From: an uncultured Acetatifactor sp.
Lineage (GTDB): Bacteria; Bacillota; Clostridia; Lachnospirales; Lachnospiraceae
Direction: 5' to 3'
NCBI GenBank assembly: GCA_910583845.1
Contig: CAJUAB010000002.1
Span: 124,001-188,000 of the forward strand
Length of the DNA stretch: 64,000 nt
Notes under the pieces: model-generated
What the model was told of the DNA's origin: nothing
The model's input: only the letters and a program-made list of their open reading frames with translations
Database searches by the model: none
Shown: positions 42,889 through 52,330 of the stretch, piece by piece
How positions within the stretch are numbered: the stretch's first letter is position 1
How the letters are laid out: each line of letters begins with the position of its first letter
Made by a program: the position numbers and the translations under genes

Positions 42889-44967
42889 ATGGCAAAAAAT
42901 CTGGTTATTCTGGAGTCACCTGCCAAGGTGAAGACAGTCAAAAAAATATTGGGAAGCAGCTACGAGGTGACCGCCAGCGGCGGCCATGTGCGGGATCTGC
43001 CCAAGAGCAGCCTGGGAATAGATATAGAGCATGACTTTGAGCCGAAGTATATTACCATCCGGGGAAAGGGGGATGTGCTGGCGGCTCTGCGCAGGGAAGT
43101 GAAGAAGGCGGATAAGATTTATCTGGCAACCGACCCTGACCGGGAGGGGGAGGCCATCTCCTGGCATCTGGTACACGCGTTGAAACTGAAGGAGATGACG
43201 GACAAGAAAATCTATCGGATCACTTTCAATGAAATCACCAAGAGCGCCGTGAAGGAATCTCTGAAAAACGCCCGGGAGATCAATATGGATCTGGTGGACG
43301 CCCAGCAGGCCCGCCGGGCGCTGGACCGCATGGTGGGATATCGGATTTCCCCGCTTTTGTGGGCCAAGGTCAAGAGGGGGCTGAGCGCGGGCCGGGTGCA
43401 GTCCGTGGCGCTGCGCATCATCTGTGACAGAGAGGCGGAGATCAACGCGTTTATCCCGGAGGAGTACTGGACTCTGGACGCCAGCCTCAAGGCCCCGGGG
43501 GAAAAGAAGCCCGTGACAGCCAAGTACCACGGCCAGGGGGCAGGCAAGGCGGAAATTCACAACAAAGAACAGATGGACGCTCTGATCAAGAGCCTGGATG
43601 GGGCGTCCTGGCTGGTGACGGAGGTAAAAAAGGGGGAGAGGACCAAGAAAGCGCCGCTGCCTTTTACAACCTCCACGCTCCAGCAGGAGGCCAGCAAGGT
43701 ACTGAATTTTTCCACACAGAAGACCATGCGTCTGGCCCAGCAGCTCTACGAGGGCGTGGAACTGAAGGGGGAGGGCACAGTGGGACTGATTACCTATCTG
43801 CGTACCGATTCCACCCGGGTGTCCGCGGAAGCGGAGCAGACGGCCCGGGCTTATATTGTTAAGCATTACGGCGAAAAATATGCCGCCGAGACCGTGGCGG
43901 TGAAAAAGAATGAACAGAAAATCCAGGACGCTCACGAAGCCATCCGCCCTACGGACATTGAACGGATTCCGGCGGCGGTGAAGGAGCAGCTGCCCCGGGA
44001 CCTGATGCGGCTGTATCAGCTGATCTGGAAGCGCTTTGTGGCCAGCCGCATGGCGGGGGCGGTGTATGAGACCATGTCCACCAGGATCGAGGCCGCAGGG
44101 CATGTGTTCACCATGGCGACGTCCAACAGAGTGTTTGACGGCTATATGAGTATCTATACCCAGGAGGAGGACCGGGAAGAGGGAGGGAATGCCTGCCGGG
44201 AACTGCCCGTGGGAAGCGAGCTGTCCCTGACCGGTCTGGACCCGAAGCAGCATTTTACCCAGCCCCCCGCGCATTATACGGAGGCATCGCTGGTAAAAGC
44301 CCTGGAGGAGCTTGGCATCGGACGTCCCAGCACCTACGCGCCCACCATCACCACGATTCTGGCCAGGCGTTATGTGGCGAAGGAGAATAAAAATCTCTAT
44401 GTGACGGAGCTTGGCGAAGTGGTGAATCAGATGATGCTGGACGCGTTTCCCAGCATTGTGGACGTACATTTCACAGCCAATATGGAGGCGCTTCTGGACG
44501 GCGTGGAGATGGGGACGGTGAAGTGGAAAACCGTCATTTCCAACTTTTATCCCGATCTGGACGAAGCGGTGAAAAAGGCGGAGAAGGATCTGGAAAAAGT
44601 TACAATAGCGGACGAGGTATCCGATGAGGTCTGTGAACTCTGCGGCAGACAGATGGTGATCAAGTACGGCCCCCACGGAAGATTCCTGGCGTGTCCGGGC
44701 TTCCCGGACTGCCGCAACACCAAGCCATATTTTGAGAAGATCGGCGTGGCCTGCCCCAAGTGCGGCAAGGACATTGTGATGAAAAAGACCCAGAAAGGCA
44801 GGCGATACTTTGGCTGCATCGGCTATCCCGACTGTGACTTCATGGTGTGGCAGAAACCGTCAGAACAGAAATGTCCGAAATGCGGCGGCGTCATGCTGGA
44901 GAAGGGCAATAAACTGGTCTGCGCGGACGGGGAATGCGGCCATGTGATGACGGCAAATAAGGAATAA
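42889..44967 (+). CDS. topA: DNA topoisomerase I
   Basis: A 692-residue type IA topoisomerase that relaxes negative supercoils. The N-terminal Toprim region (LVILESPAKVKTVKKILG; TDPDREGEAISWHL) is followed by the catalytic Tyr at about 303 in GLITYLRTDSTR. Three C-terminal four-Cys zinc modules are visible, starting CELCGRQMV, CPKCGKDIV and CPKCGGVML. The frame is open 28 codons upstream, but AAGGA before ATG 42889 and the MAKNLVILESPAK start are standard. Its position before codY and the flagellar operon is conserved in Firmicutes. Confidence 0.98.
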   Translation: MAKNLVILESPAKVKTVKKILGSSYEVTASGGHVRDLPKSSLGIDIEHDFEPKYITIRGKGDVLAALRREVKKADKIYLATDPDREGEAISWHLVHALKLKEMTDKKIYRITFNEITKSAVKESLKNAREINMDLVDAQQARRALDRMVGYRISPLLWAKVKRGLSAGRVQSVALRIICDREAEINAFIPEEYWTLDASLKAPGEKKPVTAKYHGQGAGKAEIHNKEQMDALIKSLDGASWLVTEVKKGERTKKAPLPFTTSTLQQEASKVLNFSTQKTMRLAQQLYEGVELKGEGTVGLITYLRTDSTRVSAEAEQTARAYIVKHYGEKYAAETVAVKKNEQKIQDAHEAIRPTDIERIPAAVKEQLPRDLMRLYQLIWKRFVASRMAGAVYETMSTRIEAAGHVFTMATSNRVFDGYMSIYTQEEDREEGGNACRELPVGSELSLTGLDPKQHFTQPPAHYTEASLVKALEELGIGRPSTYAPTITTILARRYVAKENKNLYVTELGEVVNQMMLDAFPSIVDVHFTANMEALLDGVEMGTVKWKTVISNFYPDLDEAVKKAEKDLEKVTIADEVSDEVCELCGRQMVIKYGPHGRFLACPGFPDCRNTKPYFEKIGVACPKCGKDIVMKKTQKGRRYFGCIGYPDCDFMVWQKPSEQKCPKCGGVMLEKGNKLVCADGECGHVMTANKE

Positions 44968-45012
44968 AAGAGGCTAATGTCAGAATATTCTTGAAAAGAA
45001 CAAAAATATTCA

Positions 45013-45041
45013 TTGTAATCTGATTTCATTTGTGCTAGAAT
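45013..45041 (+). promoter_or_regulatory. Promoter of codY
   Basis: TTGTAA (45013-45018) and TAGAAT (45036-45041) are 17 bases apart. The transcript would start near 45049, just before a 22-bp inverted repeat, giving a leader of about 140 bases. Confidence 0.6.
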
Positions 45042-45057
45042 ATCCGAAAAGGGCAGG

Positions 45058-45120
45058 GTCAGACAGTCAGAGGAACAGCTGCCGGGAGAGCTTTGGCGGC
45101 TGTTCCTCTGACTGTCTGAC
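45058..45120 (+). repeat. 22-bp perfect inverted repeat in the codY leader
   Basis: The 22-base arm 45058-45079 is the exact complement of 45099-45120, and three more pairs form inside after a one-base mismatch. No T-run follows, so transcription should continue. A second, smaller hairpin (CCCCTGTAAGGCTTTCGGGG) lies between it and the codY ribosome site. The structure would occupy most of the 5' leader. Confidence 0.85.
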
Positions 45121-45187
45121 GAGTGAAGCGAGTCCGGAACCCCTGTAAGGCTTTCGGGGCTGCGCTCTCCGGGACGGAGGGATGACG

Positions 45188-45976
45188 ATGAGCAGTGTAC
45201 AGTTATTGGATAAGACCAGAAAGATCGGTAAGTTATTGCACAACAACAATTCCAGCAAGGTGGTATTCAGCGATATCTGCCGCGTGATGCGGGAGATTCT
45301 GGGTTCCAATGTGCTGGTGATCAGCCGCAAGGGCAAGGTTCTGGGTGTGGGCAAATGCGAGAGCGTGGACGCTCTGCCGGAACTGGTGGAGGAGAATGTG
45401 GGCGGTTTTGTGGACGGCATGCTGAACGAGAGGTTGCTGGGAGTTCTGTCCACAAAAGAGAATGTCAATCTGGAAACCCTTGGCTTTGAGAGCGAGGATA
45501 TCCGCCGGTTTCAGGCCATTATTTCCCCTATTGAGATCGCGGGGGAGAGGCTGGGCACTCTGTTTATCTATAAGTGCAACGAACAGTATGATATAGACGA
45601 TATTATTCTGTGCGAGTACGGTACTACAGTGGTGGGACTGGAAATGCTCCGGGCCGTCAGCGAGGAGAGCGCGGAGGAGAGCCGCAAGGTGGCGGTGGTC
45701 AAATCCGCCATCAGTACGCTTTCCTTCTCGGAGATGGAGGCCATCACGCATATATTTGACGAATTAAACGGCATGGAGGGAATTCTGGTGGCCAGCAAGA
45801 TCGCGGACCGGGTGGGGATCACCAGGTCTGTGATTGTCAACGCTCTGCGTAAGTTTGAGAGCGCGGGGGTCATTGAGTCCCGCTCCTCCGGCATGAAGGG
45901 GACATACATCAAGGTGCTCAATGACGTGGTATTTGATGAGATCGAGGAGCTTAAGAGACAGAATCAGAGAGGATAG
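45188..45976 (+). CDS. codY: GTP-sensing global regulator CodY
   Basis: A 262-residue CodY. The N-terminal GAF domain (~1-150) would bind branched-chain amino acids, and the C-terminal winged helix has the near-invariant ASKIADRVGITRSVIVNALR and ESRSSGMKGTYIK. It represses nutrient-scavenging and often motility genes when GTP and amino acids are plentiful. The start at 45188 is chosen because GGAGG is seven bases upstream; ATG 45182 would be too close. It lies immediately before the flagellar operon, separated by a terminator and a new promoter. Confidence 0.97.
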   Translation: MSSVQLLDKTRKIGKLLHNNNSSKVVFSDICRVMREILGSNVLVISRKGKVLGVGKCESVDALPELVEENVGGFVDGMLNERLLGVLSTKENVNLETLGFESEDIRRFQAIISPIEIAGERLGTLFIYKCNEQYDIDDIILCEYGTTVVGLEMLRAVSEESAEESRKVAVVKSAISTLSFSEMEAITHIFDELNGMEGILVASKIADRVGITRSVIVNALRKFESAGVIESRSSGMKGTYIKVLNDVVFDEIEELKRQNQRG

Positions 45977-46004
45977 GGCACAGGGAAGTGCGGCTACAGG
46001 GATA

Positions 46005-46038
46005 AAAGGATTTATTGTAGGAGCAATAGGTCCTTTTT
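46005..46038 (+). terminator. Intrinsic terminator after codY
   Basis: AAAGGATTTATTG (46005-46017) pairs with CAATAGGTCCTTT (46024-46036), including two G-U pairs, and runs into a T-stretch to 46038. Confidence 0.75.
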
Positions 46039-46068
46039 CCTATTTCCCATTTTTTTAATGAAAAACTA

Positions 46069-46096
46069 TTGTGTTTTTTGATAAATTACATATAAT
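46069..46096 (+). promoter_or_regulatory. Promoter of the flagellar operon
   Basis: TTGTGT (46069-46074) and TATAAT (46091-46096) are 16 bases apart and ~60 bases before flgB. The leader is too short for a cyclic di-GMP riboswitch of the type known before some Clostridial flagellar operons. Confidence 0.6.
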
Positions 46097-46155
46097 AGAA
46101 TATATTGGGTTTTGCGCTTACGAAAGCACAAGTTATATGGAAAATGGAGGGGATT

Positions 46156-46545
46156 ATGTTCAATTCTAACGTTTTTGATTACATAAGTGTTCTGGATAAA
46201 GCGGCTGACGCGTCCTGGATGCGCCATATCGCATTGTCCAATAATAATTCCAATGTCACGACTCCGGGCTACAAGAGACAGGATGTGGCGTTTGAGTCGG
46301 AACTGCGCAAGGCTCTCGGAAGCTGCAGACATGAGTCCATGGATGCCAAGGTGGCCAGGGTGAAAGGCATGTCCGTGAGGCCGGTGGCCTACACGGATTA
46401 TTCCAATCTGTCCTACAGGCTGGACGGCAACAATGTGGACCCGGATACCGAGCCCGTAATGCTGGCTGAGAATCAGTTGAAATATCAGGGCCTCATGGCG
46501 GCGATCAACAATGAATTCCAGAATTTGCAGACTGTACTTAAATAG
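46156..46545 (+). CDS. flgB: Flagellar basal-body rod protein FlgB
   Basis: A 129-residue proximal rod protein. The N-terminal rod motif SNNNSNVTTPGYKRQDVAF and the C-terminal helix ending in QYQGLMAAINNEFQNLQTVLK type sequence are characteristic. GGAGGGG precedes ATG 46156. It is the first gene of a ~18-kb flagellar operon that runs past the window end. Confidence 0.95.
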   Translation: MFNSNVFDYISVLDKAADASWMRHIALSNNNSNVTTPGYKRQDVAFESELRKALGSCRHESMDAKVARVKGMSVRPVAYTDYSNLSYRLDGNNVDPDTEPVMLAENQLKYQGLMAAINNEFQNLQTVLK

Positions 46546-46565
46546 AAAAGTGAGGTACTATTATT

Positions 46566-47024
46566 ATGAACATTTTTTCCGCTTTCAATATTAACGCGTC
46601 CGGTATGTCCGCGCAGAGATACCGGATGGATATCATTTCGGAGAACGTGGCAAATGCCCAGAGTACCAGGACGGAGGACGGCACTCCCTACCGGCGCAAA
46701 GTGGTGGCTTTCGCGGAAAAGGGCGGCAACGGCTCCTTTGTTCATGCCCTGAACAGCGCCATCGGGTACCACGGTGCCGGCTGCTCGGGCAGCGGCGTGA
46801 AGATCACAGGTGTCTATAAGGACTATGAGACTGAGATGAAGATGGTATATGACCCTTCCCACCCGGACGCGAACGAGGACGGCTACGTGACAATGCCCAA
46901 TGTCAGTATCATCACGGAGATGACCAATATGATCGACGCCAGCAGGGCCTTTGAGGCCAATGCCACAGCATTCAACGCCAGCAAATCCATGGTGCAGCAG
47001 GGTTTGCAGCTGGGGCAGTCATAA
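46566..47024 (+). CDS. flgC: Flagellar basal-body rod protein FlgC
   Basis: A 152-residue rod protein with the opening FNINASGMSAQRYRMDIISE, the ENVANAQ motif and a C-terminal VSIITEMTNMIDASRAFEAN helix shared by rod and hook proteins. It is normal in length and starts 20 bases after flgB. It assembles the rod with FlgB and FliE. Confidence 0.96.
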   Translation: MNIFSAFNINASGMSAQRYRMDIISENVANAQSTRTEDGTPYRRKVVAFAEKGGNGSFVHALNSAIGYHGAGCSGSGVKITGVYKDYETEMKMVYDPSHPDANEDGYVTMPNVSIITEMTNMIDASRAFEANATAFNASKSMVQQGLQLGQS

Positions 47025-47060
47025 CGGCGGCGGGGGGAAAGGAAAGGAGTCATACATAAA

Positions 47061-47405
47061 ATGGATTACGCGTCAGCAATAAACGGCATATCTTCTCTGG
47101 GACTGAACCGGGTCGCAGGCACAGGAATACATACATTGACGGGAGCCCTCACCAATGAGGAAAACAAGGTGAACGGCACCATGTTTGATGCTTTTCTGAC
47201 TTCGGCTATAGATAATCTTAAGACGACAAACAGCTATCTATCCAATTCGGAGAACGAGAAAATCAAATTTGCTCTGGGTGAGACGGAGAATGCGCATGAT
47301 CTGGGTATCGCAATGCAGAAGGCTTCCGACGCGCTGCAGTATACCGTAGCCTTTCGTGACAAGCTGCTGGAGGCCTATAACGCGATCATGCAGATGCAGA
47401 TTTAA
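47061..47405 (+). CDS. fliE: Flagellar hook-basal body protein FliE
   Basis: A 114-residue protein linking the MS ring to the rod. The C-terminal half (LGIAMQKASDALQYTVAFRDKLLEAYNAIMQMQI) holds the conserved FliE helices. It has no signal peptide, as expected for a type III export substrate. The ~100 bases after it contain a weak imperfect hairpin before fliF. Confidence 0.94.
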   Translation: MDYASAINGISSLGLNRVAGTGIHTLTGALTNEENKVNGTMFDAFLTSAIDNLKTTNSYLSNSENEKIKFALGETENAHDLGIAMQKASDALQYTVAFRDKLLEAYNAIMQMQI

Positions 47406-47508
47406 TAATTTGATATTCCATACGTATTCGGGGTAAGTCACGTCGTGATTTGCTCCGCTATGTATTGTGCTTTTTTAACTATATTACGCAGTCACAGAGG
47501 AGAAACTT

Positions 47509-49104
47509 ATGTTAGACAGGCTGAAAGAAATTTGGGCCAAAGTGCTTGAATGGTGGAATAAGTTTACATCCAAACAGAAAACGATAATTATTGCCATCGT
47601 GGCCATTGTGATTTTTGCTTTTGCGATCCTGATCTATGTGTTTTCGAGACCACAATATACCCGTCTGATGAACTTTGAAACCGTTATAGAGGCTTCTACG
47701 GCCATGGACACGCTGGAAGCCGCAGGTGTGGACTGTAAGCTCACCAACGACGGCCTGCACATTGACGTGAACGTGAACCAGACCGCGGCCGCCCAGCGGG
47801 CATTGGGTTCTGCGGGTCTGACTTCGAAGGAGCCGAATATCCAGAGCGTGACGAACGCCGGTATGTCGGCCACGGAATCGGATAAGCAGAAGCTGTACGC
47901 GGATTTCAAGAGGCAGGAGCTGGAACAGGTTTTCAAAAATTATGACGCCGTCAGGGACTGTCAGGTGCGGCTGCAGCTTGTGGAGCAGGACGGCACACTG
48001 GCCCGCGCGAAACAGGAATCCTTTGTGTACATATGTCTGGAGCTGGACGGCACGTTCACCTCGGACAACGCGGCTACCATGGCCAGAGCGGCGGCAACCT
48101 CAGTGGGCAATGCCACCACCGCCAATATCTTTATCAGTGATACGGCGGGCAACACTCTGTTTTCCGGCGATGAGGATTATTCGCTGACCGGTTCCACCAT
48201 CAGCCAGATCGAGGCGCAGAACGCAGCGGAGAGCTATATCCGCTCCAAGGTCAAGCAGGCGCTGCTGGGCACAGGGGTGTTTGAGACCATGGATGTGGCG
48301 ACTTTTCTGAAATTTGACTATTCCACTTATGAAGAGACGCAGCACAACTATCAGGCCCAGGCCGGCAGAGACGAGGGCCTCATCGGCCACCAGTCCACGG
48401 AGGAGACAGAGAGCAGCGGCGGCACCAGCAGTATTCCCGGAACGGACTCCAATGACGAGGACGGCTACCGGATTGATTTGAACGGGATGACCTCGTCCAG
48501 CTCCAGCGCGACGGACACGGACCGTGTGCTGGATGAAAGCATTATGAAAATCGTCACCCCCGCGGGAATTATCGACTATGACAATTCATCCCTCACCGTG
48601 ACCGCCCGGAGTTTTGATGTGGTATATGAGGAGATTATAGAGCGCCAGGGACTCCTGGATGTCATGACCTGGGAAGAGTACAAGGCGAATAACAGCGCTT
48701 CCTCCAGAATGGAAGTCGATGACGATTTCTACGATGCCGTGGCCACGGCCACCGGTATTTCAAGAGATAAGATCACGATTATAGCCTACAGGGAGAATGT
48801 GTTCTTCGACAAGGAGAGCATGAATGTCAACTGGACCGATATCCTGAGCATTGCCATGATTGTGATTATCCTGGCGCTGCTGGCATTTGTGATTCTGCGG
48901 AGCATGGTTTCCAGGAAGGATACGGAGCAGGAGGAGGAGCTGTCCGTGGAGAATCTGCTGCAGTCCACGCCTGACAGCGAACTGGAGGATATCGAGGTGG
49001 AGAGCAAATCAGATACACGCAAACTGATCGAGCGTTTTGTGGATGAGAACCCGGAGGCGGTGGCAAGTCTGCTGCGCAACTGGTTAAACGAAGATTGGGG
49101 GTAA
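47509..49104 (+). CDS. fliF: Flagellar MS-ring protein FliF
   Basis: A 531-residue MS-ring subunit. Two membrane helices bracket the protein, IIIAIVAIVIFAFAILIYVF (~24-43) and ILSIAMIVIILALLAFVILR (~447-466). Between them lie ring-building motifs (~45-270) and a Ser/Thr/Glu-rich loop. The C-terminal tail after the second helix (KLIERFVDENPEAVASLLRNW) is the FliG-binding part. ATG 47509 follows GGAGAAAC. Confidence 0.97.
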   Translation: MLDRLKEIWAKVLEWWNKFTSKQKTIIIAIVAIVIFAFAILIYVFSRPQYTRLMNFETVIEASTAMDTLEAAGVDCKLTNDGLHIDVNVNQTAAAQRALGSAGLTSKEPNIQSVTNAGMSATESDKQKLYADFKRQELEQVFKNYDAVRDCQVRLQLVEQDGTLARAKQESFVYICLELDGTFTSDNAATMARAAATSVGNATTANIFISDTAGNTLFSGDEDYSLTGSTISQIEAQNAAESYIRSKVKQALLGTGVFETMDVATFLKFDYSTYEETQHNYQAQAGRDEGLIGHQSTEETESSGGTSSIPGTDSNDEDGYRIDLNGMTSSSSSATDTDRVLDESIMKIVTPAGIIDYDNSSLTVTARSFDVVYEEIIERQGLLDVMTWEEYKANNSASSRMEVDDDFYDAVATATGISRDKITIIAYRENVFFDKESMNVNWTDILSIAMIVIILALLAFVILRSMVSRKDTEQEEELSVENLLQSTPDSELEDIEVESKSDTRKLIERFVDENPEAVASLLRNWLNEDWG

Positions 49105-49108
49105 GGGC

Positions 49109-50119
49109 ATGGCAAAAGACGATGGAATATCCGGCCTGCAAAAGGCGGCGATTCTGCTGATCGTGCTGGGACCGGAGCGCTCGGCCAGCATATTCAAGCA
49201 TTTGAAGGAAGAGGAGATAGAGGAGCTTACCCTGGAGATCGCCAATACCCGCAGCGTGACTCCCCAGGTGAAGGAAGATATTCTGAATGAGTTCTATGAG
49301 GTCTGTCTGGCCCAGCAGTATATTGCGGAAGGCGGTATCACTTACGCCAAAGAACTGCTGGAGAAAGCGCTGGGCAATGAGAAGGCCATGGATGTGATCG
49401 GCAAGCTGACAGCCTCTCTCCAGGTCAAGCCTTTCGAGTTTGTGCGGAAGACGGATGCTACCCAGCTGCTGAACTTTATACAGGATGAACATCCCCAGAC
49501 TATTGCGCTCATTCTGTCCTATCTGTCCGCAGGGCAGTCGGCTATGATCATCTCGGCGCTGCCGCCTGAAAAGCAGGCGGATGTGGCAAGGCGTATCGCC
49601 GTGATGGACCGCACCAGTCCGGACGTGATAAAAGAGGTGGAAAAAGTGCTGGAATCCAAACTGTCCAACCTGGTCAACCAGGATTACACAATTATCGGCG
49701 GCGTGGACGCGGTGGTGGAAATCCTCAATACCGTGGACCGCGGAACGGAGAAACACATCATGGAGACTCTGGAGATCGAAGAGCCGGAGCTGGCGGACGA
49801 GATCCGCAAGAAGATGTTTGTCTTCGAGGATATCCTGCTTCTGGACGACAGAGCCATACAGCAGGTGCTGCGTAATGTGGACAACAACGATCTGGCGATC
49901 GCGCTGAAGAATGCCAATGAGCAGGTGCAGACGGCAATCTTTGACAATATGTCCAAACGTCTGGCGGTAATGATCAAGGAAGACATGGAATTTATGGGGC
50001 CTGTGCGTATGAAGGACGTGGAGGAAGCGCAGCAGAAGATTGTAAATATCATCCGCAAGCTGGAGGATTCAGGAGAAATCATTATATCCAGAGGTGGAGG
50101 TGACGAGATCGTTGTATAA
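49109..50119 (+). CDS. fliG: Flagellar motor switch protein FliG
   Basis: A 336-residue rotor protein. The N-domain binds FliF, the middle domain has the EHPQ motif (127-130), and the C-domain (~236-320) carries the charged torque helix (DDRAIQQVLRNVDNNDL) that meets MotA. It starts four bases after fliF. Its C-domain is the closest match in this window to the tail of the XRE regulator at 21.7 kb. The last 20 bases overlap fliH. Confidence 0.98.
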   Translation: MAKDDGISGLQKAAILLIVLGPERSASIFKHLKEEEIEELTLEIANTRSVTPQVKEDILNEFYEVCLAQQYIAEGGITYAKELLEKALGNEKAMDVIGKLTASLQVKPFEFVRKTDATQLLNFIQDEHPQTIALILSYLSAGQSAMIISALPPEKQADVARRIAVMDRTSPDVIKEVEKVLESKLSNLVNQDYTIIGGVDAVVEILNTVDRGTEKHIMETLEIEEPELADEIRKKMFVFEDILLLDDRAIQQVLRNVDNNDLAIALKNANEQVQTAIFDNMSKRLAVMIKEDMEFMGPVRMKDVEEAQQKIVNIIRKLEDSGEIIISRGGGDEIVV

Positions 50120-50990
50120 TAATTTGCTGAAGCAGGGATTCAGTTTTGTCTTGAACGGTAACGAGGAGAAGAGGGTTATCGATACCAACTCACTGGTGGC
50201 CAGGCGTCTGGAAGAGCTGAGGGAGGCCGCCCGGGCCAGGGGAATGGACCCGGATCAGGAGGATGGAGCCTCCGGTGGGTTTGTGCAGGGCATCAATGCG
50301 GCGGATGTGTCAGCCATGCTCGGTGCTGACGGCGAGAGCGGCAATGTGCTGAAAGCAGAGACGGCGAAGGAAAAGGCCCAAAGTATTCTGGAGGAGGCTG
50401 AAACACAGGCGCAGAGCGTACTGGAGGCCGCTAAAATACAGGCGGAGCAGGCTTTGCAGGATGCCCGGAGACAGGCGGAGGATCTGAAGCTGGCCGCAGT
50501 GGAAGAGGGCAGGCAGAACGGCTACCGGGAGGGCAGAGCGCAGGCGGATGCCGAGGCCGGGCAGCTCAGAAAGCAGATGAAGGACAGAGAGGCACAGCTG
50601 GAGGCGCAGTATCAGAGCGCTCTGGATCAGATGGAACCCCAGCTGGTGGAAGCCATAACGGGTATATATGAACACATTTTCCATGTGGAACTGCGATCCA
50701 GCCGTGATATTCTGGTTCATCTGATTGCCACCACTCTGCGAAAGGCGGAGGGCAGCAGGGATTTTCTGGTGCATGTGTCCAAGGAGGATTACTCCTATGT
50801 GAGCATGCAGAAGAAACAGCTTCTGGCAGTACTGCCGGGTAACGGAGTCACCCTGGAAATCATAGAAGATATGACCGTGGGCAAGGATGGGTGTATGATC
50901 GAGACGGAGGGCGGTATATTCGACTGCGGGCTGGGAACCCAGCTTGAACAGCTGCGCCGGAAACTGACACTGTTATCCTACACGGGCTGA
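50100..50990 (+). CDS. fliH: Flagellar export apparatus protein FliH
   Basis: A ~296-residue stator of the export ATPase. The centre (~85-185) is a long Glu/Gln/Ala coiled coil (EEAETQAQSVLEAAKIQAEQ) and the C-terminal ~100 residues resemble the V-ATPase E-subunit-like domain. The start is probably the GTG at 50100, which has GAGG five bases upstream, giving a 20-base overlap with fliG; GTG 50094 lacks a site. The overlap implies coupled translation. Confidence 0.88.
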   Translation: MTRSLYNNLLKQGFSFVLNGNEEKRVIDTNSLVARRLEELREAARARGMDPDQEDGASGGFVQGINAADVSAMLGADGESGNVLKAETAKEKAQSILEEAETQAQSVLEAAKIQAEQALQDARRQAEDLKLAAVEEGRQNGYREGRAQADAEAGQLRKQMKDREAQLEAQYQSALDQMEPQLVEAITGIYEHIFHVELRSSRDILVHLIATTLRKAEGSRDFLVHVSKEDYSYVSMQKKQLLAVLPGNGVTLEIIEDMTVGKDGCMIETEGGIFDCGLGTQLEQLRRKLTLLSYTG

Positions 50991-51007
50991 GAAGAGAGTG
51001 GGAACAA

Positions 51008-52327
51008 TTGACAACGAAGAAGCTAAATATAGATAAATACAGAGAGGCGGCGGAACTGACCTATTTCCGGAAACTGGGAAAGGTGGTCAATGTGGTGGGC
51101 CTCACGATTGAATCCGTCGGCCCTGACGCGCGTCTGGGCGATGTATGCCGGATTTTGCCGGACGGGGATTCACCGCAGCCTGTCATGGCGGAGGTCGTAG
51201 GCTTTCGGGACAAGAGGACATTGCTCATGCCCCTGGATCAGGTAGAGGGAATCCGGCTGGGATGTTCCGTGGAAAATACAGGATATCCCCTGACCGTCAC
51301 TGTGAGTGGGCAGCTGCTTGGGAAGACGGTAAACGGTCTGGGGCAGCCGGTGGACGGCACACAGATCAAGGGAGGCAGTTATCCTGTGGAAGCGCCTCCT
51401 CCAGATCCTCTGCGCAGGGAGATTATCGATACGGTGCTGCCTCTGGGAGTGCGCGCGGTGGACGGCATCATGACTGTGGGTAAAGGACAGAGAATCGGTA
51501 TATTTGCCGGGTCAGGCGTGGGAAAATCCACATTGATGGGCATGTTTGCGCGCAATACCAAAGCGGATATCAATGTCATCGCTCTGATTGGTGAGCGGGG
51601 ACGTGAGGTGCGGGAGTTTATCGAGCGGGACCTGGGGGAAGAGGGCATGCGGCGCTCCGTGGTGGTGGTAGCCACATCCGACCGTCCGGCTTTGGAGCGG
51701 AAAAAGGCGGCTCTGACTGCCACGGCTATCGCGGAATATTTCAGGGACCAGGGCAGAGATGTGCTGCTTATGATGGACTCTCTGACCCGTTTCTCCATGG
51801 CGCAAAGGGAGATCGGTCTGGCCAGCGGGGAACCGCCGGTTTCCAGAGGCTATCCCCCCAGCGTGTACTCCGAGATGCCGAAGCTCCTGGAGCGGGCAGG
51901 GCGTTCCCATGTAGGGTCCATCACGGGACTGTATACCGTGCTGGTGGACGGCGACGATTTCAACGAGCCCATCACGGACACCGCGCGAAGCATTCTGGAC
52001 GGGCATATCATGCTGAACCGCAAGCTGGTACATAAGAATCATTATCCGGCCATCGACGTATTGCAGAGTATTTCGCGTTGTATGAGCCAGATTGCCACCA
52101 GAGAGCATAAACAGCTGGCAGGCCGGCTCAAAAACGTGCTGGCCACTTATAACGAGGCGGAGGACCTGATCAATATCGGCGCTTACAAGAGCGGCAGTAA
52201 TCCGGAAATCGATTACGCCATTACCATGATTCACCAGGTCAATGAGTTCCTGCAGCAGGATGTGGATGAGAAGGTCAGCTTCGAGGAGAGCATAGCCCGC
52301 CTGGAAGAGATGTTTGGAAAGGAATAA
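51008..52327 (+). CDS. fliI: Flagellum-specific ATPase FliI
   Basis: A 439-residue ATPase that energises flagellar type III export. Walker A is AGSGVGKSTLMG, the Walker B area is DVLLMMDSLTRFSMAQREIG, and PPSVYSEMPKLLERAG is highly conserved. The start codon is TTG at 51008, with a weak GAGAGTGGG upstream. It follows fliH directly. Confidence 0.97.
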   Translation: MTTKKLNIDKYREAAELTYFRKLGKVVNVVGLTIESVGPDARLGDVCRILPDGDSPQPVMAEVVGFRDKRTLLMPLDQVEGIRLGCSVENTGYPLTVTVSGQLLGKTVNGLGQPVDGTQIKGGSYPVEAPPPDPLRREIIDTVLPLGVRAVDGIMTVGKGQRIGIFAGSGVGKSTLMGMFARNTKADINVIALIGERGREVREFIERDLGEEGMRRSVVVVATSDRPALERKKAALTATAIAEYFRDQGRDVLLMMDSLTRFSMAQREIGLASGEPPVSRGYPPSVYSEMPKLLERAGRSHVGSITGLYTVLVDGDDFNEPITDTARSILDGHIMLNRKLVHKNHYPAIDVLQSISRCMSQIATREHKQLAGRLKNVLATYNEAEDLINIGAYKSGSNPEIDYAITMIHQVNEFLQQDVDEKVSFEESIARLEEMFGKE

Positions 52328-52330
52328 GCC

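Noticed and set aside
42916..44676. Long minus-strand open frame (586 codons) under topA
   Set aside because: It has no ribosome site or recognisable domain and lies entirely opposite a conserved gene. Codon bias of the real gene keeps the other strand open.
44980..45000. Possible CodY box upstream of codY (AATATTCTTGAAAAG)
   Set aside because: It matches the AATTTTCWGAAAATT consensus only if one base is inserted; too weak to report.
46039..46155. Cyclic di-GMP riboswitch before the flagellar operon
   Set aside because: The leader after the predicted start is about 50-60 bases, too short, and lacks the GEMM core.
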